DNA from: Bacillota bacterium
Lineage (GTDB): Bacteria; Bacillota_A; Clostridia; Lachnospirales; Lachnospiraceae
DNA: 32,901 nt
Reading direction: 5' to 3'
Assembly (NCBI GenBank): GCA_023443925.1
Contig: JAEZSL010000004.1
Coordinates: 1-32,901 of the forward strand
Shown here: positions 1 through 6,815 of the stretch, piece after piece
How the letters are laid out: every line of letters starts with the position of its first letter
How positions within the stretch are numbered: the first letter of the stretch is position 1
Made by a program: the position numbers and the translations under genes
The notes under the pieces: model-generated
Told to the model about the DNA's origin: nothing
Databases searched by the model: none
Seen by the model: only the letters and a program-made list of their open reading frames with translations

Positions 1-356
1 GTAAAATAAAACAGCACCTTATTATTATCAAAGGTATACTCGGAATCAATTAATTTCATTTCCAGACCGTGTTTACGAATCTTTTCAAGGCATATATTAA
101 ATGCTTCTTTTTCTTTAACCTTATTCCTGCTTTCTATTTCGTCATCCTCCGGGGTTGCCGTCCTTATTACAGGCTTTAAAGGCTGTATAATCCGTTCTTC
201 CGCTACATCCCTGGGTCCGATAACCACTCGTCCGTATTCCACTCCCCTGGCGGTTTCTACGATGACGTTATCGCCCTGATTTATCTCATATCCGGCAGGA
301 TCAAAGAAATAAATCTTTCCTGCGCTCCGGAATCTGACTCCTATAACATTAACCAT
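1..356 (-). CDS. ricT: PSP1-domain protein RicT/YaaT (partial, C-terminus beyond window)
   Basis: The first 118 codons are present and the rest runs off the left edge. The N-terminus begins MVNVIGVRFRSAGK and continues with a small beta-rich segment containing YEINQGDNVIVETARG and EYGRVVIG, which I recognise as the start of the PSP1/YaaT family. In Bacillus subtilis RicT forms the RicAFT iron-sulfur complex that promotes RNase Y mRNA processing and helps sporulation and competence. The cluster-binding cysteines of the family would lie mostly outside this window, so they cannot be checked. The ATG lies behind AAAGGAGAA and overlaps the last 8 bp of holB, which suggests translational coupling. 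The position directly after holB is the same as in Bacillus. Family call is confident; function is by homology. Confidence 0.85.
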   Translation of the reverse strand, partial: MVNVIGVRFRSAGKIYFFDPAGYEINQGDNVIVETARGVEYGRVVIGPRDVAEERIIQPLKPVIRTATPEDDEIESRNKVKEKEAFNICLEKIRKHGLEMKLIDSEYTFDNNKVLFYF

Positions 357-1350
357 TGCCGTTCTCCTTTATTGTAAATAACATTAATTCGATTGCTATA
401 TCAAAATTAACATTAGCATTCAATCGTATTTTAGCTTTTTCTATGGCTGCTATGATTTTCTCAAGTCCTTCATAACTTCTGATAATCGCTTGTCTGGATA
501 TATCCAGATACTCATTTTTATATGTCAACCGATTTAAATCATTGGTAACCTTGTACATTAAAATGTCCCGGTACCATATGGTCATTAAATCCAGATAATC
601 GTTTATTCTGTCTTTTTTCTCTGAAATCCTTTTCAAACCGTCAATAATTTCATAAATTTCCATTTCATCGAGATACTTAAGAAGGTGAAGAACGTCCTCC
701 TTCAGCCCGATAAATTCATCCGAAGAAGCGTATTTTACTGCTTTTCCTACATTGCCCTGGGCAAATACCGCGCTTAATTCGGCCTGATAATCCGGCACCT
801 TATATTCTGACATGAGAAACTGTCTGATTAAATCCTGATCCACCGCTTTTAATTTTAGTGTAATACATCTGGACAGAATCGTAGGCAGCAATGCACTTAA
901 ATTATTGGTTAACAAAATCAGCACTGCATATACCGGCGGCTCCTCAATGGTTTTTAACAGGGCATTCTGGGCAGCTTCCGTCAGCTTTTCGGCCTCATCA
1001 ATAATATATATCTTATAAGGGCTGCTGTAAGGCTTAACCTGAATGTCATTGTTAATCTTTATTCTGACATCATCAACACCAATACTGGCTTTTTCATGGG
1101 TAACTCTAATAATATCCGGATGGTTATTGGATACTGCCTGCATACAGGATCTGCATTTACCGCAGGCATCCGCCGTACCTTTTTTTTCTTCGCACTGCAG
1201 ACTCATGGCAAAGGCATCGGCCAGCAGATTTTTACCGGCTCCGTCTTCTCCGGATAAAATGTACGCATGGGATACTTTGCCGGATGTAATAGCCTCTCTT
1301 AAATGCTGTATGATTTGTTCATGCCCTATAATATGCTTAAAATCTAACAT
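349..1350 (-). CDS. holB: DNA polymerase III delta-prime subunit (HolB)
   Basis: A clamp-loader AAA+ subunit that helps load the sliding clamp at the replication fork. The 333-residue protein has the HEQIIQHL N-terminal segment, a P-loop GEDGAGKN at 34-41, a zinc-finger set of cysteines (C53, C63, C66, C69), a Walker B-like IYIIDEAEKL around 114-123 and the SRC motif at 160-162 typical of delta-prime/DnaX. I chose the ATG at 1350 because it has AGTGAGG eight bases upstream. An upstream in-frame TTG at 1377 would add nine residues but has no ribosome site and would overlap yaaR. The gene sits 19 bp after yaaR and overlaps ricT, so it is probably co-transcribed with both. Presence of the P-loop lysine leaves nucleotide binding possible. 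Confidence 0.93.
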   Translation of the reverse strand: MLDFKHIIGHEQIIQHLREAITSGKVSHAYILSGEDGAGKNLLADAFAMSLQCEEKKGTADACGKCRSCMQAVSNNHPDIIRVTHEKASIGVDDVRIKINNDIQVKPYSSPYKIYIIDEAEKLTEAAQNALLKTIEEPPVYAVLILLTNNLSALLPTILSRCITLKLKAVDQDLIRQFLMSEYKVPDYQAELSAVFAQGNVGKAVKYASSDEFIGLKEDVLHLLKYLDEMEIYEIIDGLKRISEKKDRINDYLDLMTIWYRDILMYKVTNDLNRLTYKNEYLDISRQAIIRSYEGLEKIIAAIEKAKIRLNANVNFDIAIELMLFTIKENGNG

Positions 1351-1369
1351 CTGCAGAACCTCACTTTCA

Positions 1370-1810
1370 TTAAGCAATAAGATCTAACAGGATCCCTCTT
1401 ATTTCATCTATTTTCATTAATATCGCTATATTATCCTTCTCCTCCTTTATCAATTCCATGGCAAGTTCATCCAGGTTCTGGTCTATGAGTTTAATCATGC
1501 CGTATACACGGTGCCTTCCTCTGCGGTCCAGGAAATTCTCTCTTGAAAACTTATGAGACCGGTTCACGATTTCATTCATGAAGTTCTTAATGAGCTGACG
1601 GTACCTCTTCATGTCACGGACATCCATATGCTTGGACAAACGCTTCCCCTGCATTGTAATATCCTCCATCATGAGGTTAAGTCTTGATTGTAATTCCTGT
1701 TCCTGTATATTGCTGATCAGGGTAAATTTAAAAGACCCGTCTGCTTCCGGAATGGGTGCTTTTTGTTCAACTTGATTCACAATTGGTAACTGGTTTACCT
1801 TAATATCCAT
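1370..1810 (-). CDS. yaaR: YaaR family protein (DUF327)
   Basis: A 146-residue, highly charged, helix-rich protein containing [19 protein letters not shown] and a conserved [18 protein letters not shown] segment (about 107-124), which I recognise as the YaaR/DUF327 family. Bacillus YaaR has the same length and the same neighbour, holB. The biochemical role is unknown. The start at 1810 follows GTGAGG at good spacing; the reading frame is open further upstream but without a ribosome site. No signal peptide or membrane segment is visible. A promoter with an extended -10 lies about 120 bp upstream, so this gene probably heads a yaaR-holB-ricT transcript besides any read-through from the kinase gene. 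Confidence 0.88.
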   Translation of the reverse strand: MDIKVNQLPIVNQVEQKAPIPEADGSFKFTLISNIQEQELQSRLNLMMEDITMQGKRLSKHMDVRDMKRYRQLIKNFMNEIVNRSHKFSRENFLDRRGRHRVYGMIKLIDQNLDELAMELIKEEKDNIAILMKIDEIRGILLDLIA

Positions 1811-1928
1811 AAGAATCACTGCCTCACTTTGTATCACACGGAGCTTTATCCTGACGCCGCAAGATATAAAACCCACGAATTTATGCTGCTGCAATTAAGA
1901 ATAAACCTGCAGCTTTTATTACGTTTTC

Positions 1929-1937
1929 ATTATAACA
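1929..1937 (-). promoter_or_regulatory. Extended -10 promoter upstream of yaaR
   Basis: On the minus strand TGTTATAAT forms an extended -10 element (TGnTATAAT; the hexamer is 1934-1929). No good -35 is seen, which an extended -10 can tolerate. It lies in the 172-bp gap between the kinase gene and yaaR, leaving about a 110-nt leader before yaaR. Confidence 0.5.
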
Positions 1938-1982
1938 TAGTTTAAATTTAAAAAATAGAAAAATTTTATACCAGTACTTTAT

Positions 1983-2573
1983 CTATTGTACCGAACTGTT
2001 TAGATCTTGTATTATTTCATTCAGACAGACTGCGATATCCTTATTTTCATAACGCTTGTCAATTTTTAACCTGGAAAGGTTCTCCTCGGAGAAATCCTCT
2101 TCATCGGCCAGATATCTGCGGCACATTTCCTTATATTTGGGATTTTCCTGGCTCCGCTCCCTATGTAAGGCCCGCTCCAGCCGAAGCCCGTCTTCCACCT
2201 CGATATAGATAGGCACCACTGCTTTTTCACCGTAATAATTCCGTATCTGTTCATAGGCTTCCAGTGTTCCGATCATAACATAGTTCGAGCTGGTTAAATT
2301 GATCTGTCCGTCATCGGCAGTAAAATAATACCATATCCCATGGATGGTATGATAGGCACGGTGCTCAATAATTTTTCCGCTTTCCTTTAAGTTTGTCAGG
2401 GTTTCTTCCTTAACAAAATAATATTCCACGCCTTCCGTTTCACCATCTCGGATGGGTCTGGTCGTATAACCTACGACGGATTTTAATTTAAGTTCTGGAT
2501 TTTCTTTTAATTTTTTGAATATTGTGTCTTTACCTGTAGCACTTTTCCCCATAACGACAAATAATCTGGACAT
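1983..2573 (-). CDS. Guanylate kinase-like protein (P-loop NMP kinase)
   Basis: A 196-residue protein with the Gmk layout: P-loop GKSATGKDT at 9-17, the GMP-binding TTRP at 37-40, and EGVEYYF at 47-53, followed by the EHRAYHTIHGIWYYF region (70-84) that corresponds to the GMP-lid of guanylate kinases. It would phosphorylate GMP or a related nucleotide. The P-loop is not the usual GPSGSGKST, and it sits where Bacillus has thymidylate kinase (tmk), so it may be a paralogue rather than the essential Gmk. The chosen ATG has AAAGGGA ten bases upstream; a 20-residue in-frame extension lacks a ribosome site. It follows the decarboxylase gene by 64 bp on the same strand. Confidence 0.8.
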   Translation of the reverse strand: MSRLFVVMGKSATGKDTIFKKLKENPELKLKSVVGYTTRPIRDGETEGVEYYFVKEETLTNLKESGKIIEHRAYHTIHGIWYYFTADDGQINLTSSNYVMIGTLEAYEQIRNYYGEKAVVPIYIEVEDGLRLERALHRERSQENPKYKEMCRRYLADEEDFSEENLSRLKIDKRYENKDIAVCLNEIIQDLNSSVQ

Positions 2574-2637
2574 ACTTAAGAATCCCTTTCCCTTTATACA
2601 TTTATGACTACTTTTATTACCATTACAATTCATATTA

Positions 2638-4140
2638 TCATATCGGTTTGGCGCTACCGTCTGCCACCACTTTTATATACTTACCGTCCATATCCTCAAG
2701 CCCTTGCAAAGACAGGCCTTTATCTAAGTATCCGGCTAACCGCGATAACAGTTCACCGCTTATCTTCTCACCCGGTACCAGCAGAGGAATCCCCGGCGGA
2801 TAGAGGTAAATATATTCTGCCGCAATCCTTTCCTCACTATCTGTTAGTAGAATTACTTCTTTGGGTTTATTGTAAGCCTCATGACAGTATAAAACTCTTT
2901 CCGGTGGATTCTGTGTAAAGTCTGCCTCATATCCTGTACCGCCATTATCATATACAGAGGTTCCTTTTACCCCTTTTGTTTCACCTTTTGGTGTAAACTG
3001 CCTTGTACTTTGCATTAATTCTTTATCCAGCTCAAGAAGAGCCTTTTCCAATCTGTCAAAGCCTTCCTTTGTATCGGCAATACTGGTCATTCCCAGAACA
3101 TAATCCCCGGCCGTCATCTCCATCTGTATATGATACCTATTCAGCAGCTGATCGTACAGATATTTCCCGGTTACCTCAGTTCCTTTAGCCGATACGGTTA
3201 TTTTAGAAGGATCAAAATCATACCCTCCGAACTTTCTAACCTCCCCGGGGGTCAGGGGCTTCAAGCATTTTAGACCTTCCAGCCGATTATAAAAGGTATT
3301 AAGCTGTTTATAAAAAACTTCAAATAGTTCTTCCTTCTTTTGCTCCAGCAGCGTAATGCACTGTTCCATACCAGCCATTAAAATATAGGACGGGCTGCTG
3401 CTCTGGTATATAGCCAGATATCTTTTTATCTCTTCATATTCAACCAGACTGCCGTTGACATGGATTAAAGCTGTCTGGGTAAAAGCCGGAAGGGTCTTAT
3501 GAATGCTATGAATGACGATATCCGCACCAAGACTCACCGAACCGGCAGGGAACCCTTTGTGAAAGCCCAAATGGGCCCCATGGGCTTCGTCCACCAGCAG
3601 CGGTACTCCATGCCGGTGAGCGGCCCGGGCTATCCCTCTTATATCGGAGATGATTCCCTCATAAGTGGGTGAAGTAATCACCACCAGCTTAATGTCCGGA
3701 TATTTTATAAGCATTTCCTCAACGGTTTGCGGTGTTATTCCGCCGTTAATCCCATACCCGGGCAAAATCTCCGGATAAATATAGACCGGTTTAAGTTCCT
3801 GCAGATAAATGGCATTGTATACCGACTTATGGGAATTCCTCGCCACTAAAATCCGGTCGCCTTTGCTTGTGCAGGCTGCGATTCCCGTTAGAATACCGGC
3901 TGTACTGCCTCCGGTTAAATAGCTGGTATGCTCCGAGCCATACAGCGCAGCGGCTCGTTCCATTCCTTCTAACAGAATTCCCTGGGCATGATGGAGATTA
4001 TCAAAACCTTCAATTTCCGTTATATCAATGGTATAGGGATCTGCCATATGAAGAAGTCCGGAATTTCTTTTATGGCCCGGCATATGCATGGGATAATAAT
4101 CACTGCTGCCATACTCTAATAACCTGTCATATAAATTCAT
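2638..4140 (-). CDS. Orn/Lys/Arg decarboxylase family protein (YaaO/SpeA-like)
   Basis: A 500-residue fold-type-I PLP enzyme. The N-terminal PMHMPGHKRN (17-26), the cofactor site DEAHGAH (184-190) and the Schiff-base lysine K215 in SIHKTLPAFTQ are all present. The C-terminal domain contains YIYLYPPGIPLLVPGE, typical of Orn/Lys/Arg decarboxylases. It should decarboxylate a basic amino acid to a polyamine precursor in the cytoplasm; whether arginine, lysine or ornithine cannot be read from sequence. Its length fits the short Gram-positive type (about 480-490) rather than the 700-residue E. coli type. The start has AAAGGAAGAG. The order yaaO, nucleotide kinase, yaaR, holB, yaaT resembles Bacillus, where the equivalent is YaaO. 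Confidence 0.9.
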   Translation of the reverse strand: MNLYDRLLEYGSSDYYPMHMPGHKRNSGLLHMADPYTIDITEIEGFDNLHHAQGILLEGMERAAALYGSEHTSYLTGGSTAGILTGIAACTSKGDRILVARNSHKSVYNAIYLQELKPVYIYPEILPGYGINGGITPQTVEEMLIKYPDIKLVVITSPTYEGIISDIRGIARAAHRHGVPLLVDEAHGAHLGFHKGFPAGSVSLGADIVIHSIHKTLPAFTQTALIHVNGSLVEYEEIKRYLAIYQSSSPSYILMAGMEQCITLLEQKKEELFEVFYKQLNTFYNRLEGLKCLKPLTPGEVRKFGGYDFDPSKITVSAKGTEVTGKYLYDQLLNRYHIQMEMTAGDYVLGMTSIADTKEGFDRLEKALLELDKELMQSTRQFTPKGETKGVKGTSVYDNGGTGYEADFTQNPPERVLYCHEAYNKPKEVILLTDSEERIAAEYIYLYPPGIPLLVPGEKISGELLSRLAGYLDKGLSLQGLEDMDGKYIKVVADGSAKPI

Positions 4141-4285
4141 AATCCAGCTCTCTTCCTTTTTATATTATTCGGCTCTTTTTTAGGTTTTATTAACCGCTTT
4201 ACCCGTTTCGAAGCCTGTATGGTAATTTTATCGTATTGTTTCTTTGTTTGTGGTTTCTATGTTACTTGGTTATTGTTTCTTTATT

Positions 4286-4381
4286 GCTTTGTTTATGGTT
4301 TTGTTTATGTCTTTGTTAATTGCTTTGTTAATGGATTTGTTTATCCCTTTGTTTATGGCTTTGTTTATGGCTTTGTTAATT
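4286..4381. repeat. 12-bp tandem repeat, 8 units
   Basis: Eight consecutive 12-bp units of the form GCTTTGTTTATG / GCTTTGTTAATT with 0-4 differences each, in exact 12-bp register, and one more degenerate unit at 4274-4285. It lies in the leader of the minus-strand decarboxylase transcript, downstream of its likely promoter. In frame on the plus strand it reads as a repetitive Phe-Val-Tyr/Asn-Gly peptide, but there is no ribosome site or sensible protein. Confidence 0.85.
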
Positions 4382-4474
4382 GCCTTATAAAGATTTATTA
4401 TATTTTACTCAATGCGCTGCGTTAATTCAATCTTTTTATAAAGGGAATTCGAATTTAGGTAAAAATGACAGTCA

Positions 4475-4504
4475 ATTATACTTTCTATTCTTCAAAGCTG
4501 TAAA
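4475..4504 (-). promoter_or_regulatory. Sigma-A-type promoter for the decarboxylase gene
   Basis: On the minus strand TTTACA (4504-4499) and TATAAT (4480-4475) are separated by 18 bp. The transcript would run through the 12-bp repeat before reaching the decarboxylase, giving a leader of about 330 nt. Confidence 0.6.
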
Positions 4505-4516
4505 TCACAAAATTGT

Positions 4517-4550
4517 AACTATTTTCTTTTTTTAAAGAATAGTTTATACT
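4517..4550 (+). promoter_or_regulatory. Promoter -10 and imperfect palindrome before the flavoprotein gene
   Basis: AACTATT (4517-4523) and AATAGTT (4538-4544) form an inverted repeat immediately upstream of a -10-like TATACT (4545-4550). The -35 is poor, so a regulator binding the palindrome is plausible. The gene starts 49 bp downstream, behind GAGGTG. The rest of 4141-4599 holds the repeat and the divergent promoter. Confidence 0.35.
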
Positions 4551-4599
4551 ATTAATTAATAAAACTTATCAATAACAAATATCAAAACGAGGTGTTCTT

Positions 4600-5223
4600 A
4601 TGAAGGTATTATTAATTAACGGGAGTCCGAAAGTACACGGATGTACTTATACCGCGCTGGAAGAAATAACAAAAGAATTAAAGAAAGAAAATATTGAAAC
4701 GGAAATTTTACATATCGGCAGCAAACCCATCCGGGGCTGCATGGCCTGCGGCGGCTGCTATAATGATTCCGGTAAATGTATTTTTAACGATGATATTGTC
4801 AATGCCGCACTGGATAAGGCAGCGGAAGCTGACGGGTTTATTTTCGGCTCTCCGGTACATTATGCCGGTCCTTCCGGCCATATCACTTCCTTTCTGGACC
4901 GCTTCTTCTATGCCGGTGACGGCTATCAGTATAAACCCGGCGCTGTTATTGTAAGCTGCCGCAGAGGCGGTTCCACCGCCGCTTTTGACCAATTAAACAA
5001 GTACCTGACTATTTCGGGTATGCCGGTAGTGTCTTCCCAGTACTGGAATATGGTACACGGCAATACACCGGATGAAGTAAGACAGGATCTGGAAGGAATG
5101 CAGACTATGCGGACACTGGGCAAGAATATGGCCTGGCTCTTAAAATCCATACAGGCCGGTAAAGAAGCCGGAATTGCTTTGCCGGAACGCGAAGAGAGAA
5201 TTGCCACGAATTTTATACGATAG
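4600..5223 (+). CDS. Flavodoxin-fold NAD(P)H-dependent FMN reductase / iron-sulfur flavoprotein
   Basis: A 207-residue protein with the FMN phosphate loop GSPKVHGCTYTAL (8-20) and a compact cysteine set C47-x2-C50-x2-C53-x6-C60. This pattern is typical of the iron-sulfur flavoprotein (Isf-like) branch of the NADPH-dependent FMN reductase family, where the cysteines hold a 4Fe-4S cluster. The segment FGSPVHYAGPSGHITSFLDRFFYA (with GSPVHY at about 83-88) is the second flavin-contact region. It probably transfers electrons to an unknown acceptor in the cytoplasm. It stands alone, with its own promoter and a terminator, and is convergent with splB. Substrate cannot be inferred. Confidence 0.85.
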   Translation: MKVLLINGSPKVHGCTYTALEEITKELKKENIETEILHIGSKPIRGCMACGGCYNDSGKCIFNDDIVNAALDKAAEADGFIFGSPVHYAGPSGHITSFLDRFFYAGDGYQYKPGAVIVSCRRGGSTAAFDQLNKYLTISGMPVVSSQYWNMVHGNTPDEVRQDLEGMQTMRTLGKNMAWLLKSIQAGKEAGIALPEREERIATNFIR

Positions 5224-5282
5224 TCACAGACCCATTCAGATAAACCAAACCGCACACTGGTAATAATTTCTTAATAAAGCTA

Positions 5283-5327
5283 AAAGCCTGCACTTAAAAT
5301 CCGTATTAGGATTCAGATGCAGGCTTT
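5283..5327. terminator. Bidirectional terminator between flavoprotein gene and splB
   Basis: AAAGCCTGCA (5283-5292) pairs with TGCAGGCTTT (5318-5327), with an internal AATCC/GGATT stem in the loop. T-rich tracts follow on both strands, which suits the two convergent genes. Confidence 0.85.
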
Positions 5328-5339
5328 AATTCTTAACAA

Positions 5340-6335
5340 TCAGCTGAAATACAAAATCTTGTCCTTTCCAAAACGTCTTTCGATTTCATCACGAAGCCAC
5401 GCTTCTCCCTCCGCCCGGAACTCCGGCCGGTAACAATATTTTCCCATTCCCCTTCCGGTCATCTGTACGCTGTCATATAATTCAATGGCTTCAGGAAAGG
5501 CTTCGTTATTAATCTTTCTGTGGACGATGCTGTAGGTCATAAATATAATTTCTATAAACATCTGTTTTTTCATTTTCTCCGAAAGGCCTTCCTGCAATTG
5601 ATCCAGCAATTCCGTATACAGGACTTTCCAGTCCTCCACCATGATTACGGGTGCAATCAGCATGCCGACTTTATAATCCGCTTCCGCCATTTTATTTATC
5701 GCTTCAATCCGGTGTTTTAAGGAAGCGGTTCCAACTTCGGCGCTGCTGATAATATACTGGGGATTCACCGACATCCGGAAGATAACGCGTCCCTCATGAG
5801 ACAGATTTAACAGAGGTTCTACCATGTTAAATTTAGTCGGAAAAGTTAGTTTTCCTTTTTTACTCTTTAAAAAATTTTCAATAGTCCAGGGCAGGTTGCC
5901 GGTAATGGTATTTTCCAAGACCAGATCACTGTTGCTGCCGATTTCAAAAGTCAGTTCTTTCTCACTTTTCTCCGCCGTGCGGATCAGCCGGTCCAACATC
6001 TTTTCACGGTTTACAAAAAGCCGGAGATAGGAACATTTGTTGTAATTACAGACCAGATAACAGTACAGACACATGGCCGTACAGCCGGAGGAGGTATAAG
6101 GCACCAGATAATCCGAAACCTTTTGATTCTCGGTGTATTTATGGGTTTTACGAACACCGATTATCAGAAGCTGCTTCATATTTGCAAATTCCTTATTTTC
6201 CTTCTTCCTTAATTCCTCAATATTATTATGACTTTCAATGGGCCGCCATTCGATATCCCCAAACTGTTCTTTCAATTGTTTTCCAAGGGCATAATCCAGT
6301 ATTTCTGGTTCAAAATACACTTTATCCGGACGCAT
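5340..6335 (-). CDS. splB: Spore photoproduct lyase (radical SAM)
   Basis: Repairs the thymine dimer spore photoproduct in germinating spores using a 4Fe-4S cluster and S-adenosylmethionine. The 331-residue protein has the radical SAM cysteines C85-x3-C89-x2-C92 in GCTAMCLYCYL, flanking tyrosines Y91 and Y93, and the family C-terminus GRGMGKYCYRPE with a final KILYF. The length matches the family (about 340). At the position of the Bacillus catalytic hydrogen donor (Cys141, in FEAACTSD by memory) this protein has FEIGSNSD, that is Ser134. Other cysteines nearby (C96, C101) could substitute; see findings. The start ATG follows TTGAGGTAG. A forespore-type promoter is possible upstream. Confidence 0.92.
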   Translation of the reverse strand: MRPDKVYFEPEILDYALGKQLKEQFGDIEWRPIESHNNIEELRKKENKEFANMKQLLIIGVRKTHKYTENQKVSDYLVPYTSSGCTAMCLYCYLVCNYNKCSYLRLFVNREKMLDRLIRTAEKSEKELTFEIGSNSDLVLENTITGNLPWTIENFLKSKKGKLTFPTKFNMVEPLLNLSHEGRVIFRMSVNPQYIISSAEVGTASLKHRIEAINKMAEADYKVGMLIAPVIMVEDWKVLYTELLDQLQEGLSEKMKKQMFIEIIFMTYSIVHRKINNEAFPEAIELYDSVQMTGRGMGKYCYRPEFRAEGEAWLRDEIERRFGKDKILYFS

Positions 6336-6423
6336 ATTACTACCTCAACTTTTCAATAAACATCACAATAAGTAATTTAATATCATGCATTACATAACCT
6401 GGAACGAGTGTTTCCATTATTAC

Positions 6424-6452
6424 TATTATGAATAAAATTCTTAATTTTATGA
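6424..6452 (-). promoter_or_regulatory. Possible sigma-G-like promoter for splB
   Basis: On the minus strand CATAATA (6430-6424) fits the sigma-G -10 (CATnnTA), with TCATA (6452-6448) as a weak -35 at 17-bp spacing. It lies 89 bp before splB. The AT-rich gap 6336-6703 has no gene; it also holds two copies of a TTATGATGTT motif followed by a GAAA-type dyad (6447 and 6566). Confidence 0.3.
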
Positions 6453-6703
6453 TGTTTCAAGAAAGTTTTTTATTTTATTATGCCGCAGAAACTATTTATT
6501 AATTAATCTTAGAAAGGTCTTTTATTTCAGGATTTTCAGAAAAAAATTCAGAAAAGGGTTTAACATTATGATGTTCCGGGAAAATTATCAATTTATACGT
6601 ACATAAAGTTTAATCGTTAAATAATAAATACTAACCAGGAATTATGGCAATCCCTTTTTGTTGCCCACCCTTAATAAAAATTCTCACCATATGCTATGAA
6701 CCA

Positions 6704-6788
6704 AAAACCGGAGCGAGACTAGTTTTCACTACAAACCACCGTTCATAGAACAATGATAATAAGCGAAGCCTATTCACACTCCGGTTTT
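6704..6788 (-). ncRNA. Cloverleaf-like structured RNA / terminator in the 3' UTR of the dehydratase gene
   Basis: Starting 28 nt after the dehydratase stop codon, AAAACCGGAG (6788-6779) pairs perfectly with CTCCGGTTTT (6713-6704). Inside are three hairpins on the minus strand: AATAGGC-TTC-GCTTATT (6774-6758), GTTC-TAT-GAAC (6751-6741) and TAGT-GAAA-ACTA (6731-6720). The GAAA loop is GNRA type and the first hairpin needs a G-U pair that would be an A-C mismatch on the other strand, so minus is the likely RNA strand. The outer stem ends in five Ts, so it may also terminate transcription. I do not recognise it as a known RNA family. Confidence 0.5.
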
Positions 6789-6815
6789 AGATAATTTTAG
6801 GCACTGTCTGGCTCT

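Noticed and set aside
1043..1387. Plus-strand ORF within holB
   Set aside because: Shadow of holB with no family features.
4286..4381. CRISPR array
   Set aside because: Units are only 12 bp and contiguous, with no spacers and no cas genes.
4219..4425. Plus-strand ORF of 68 codons rich in Phe, Val, Tyr
   Set aside because: It is produced by the 12-bp repeat, has no ribosome site and no family resemblance.
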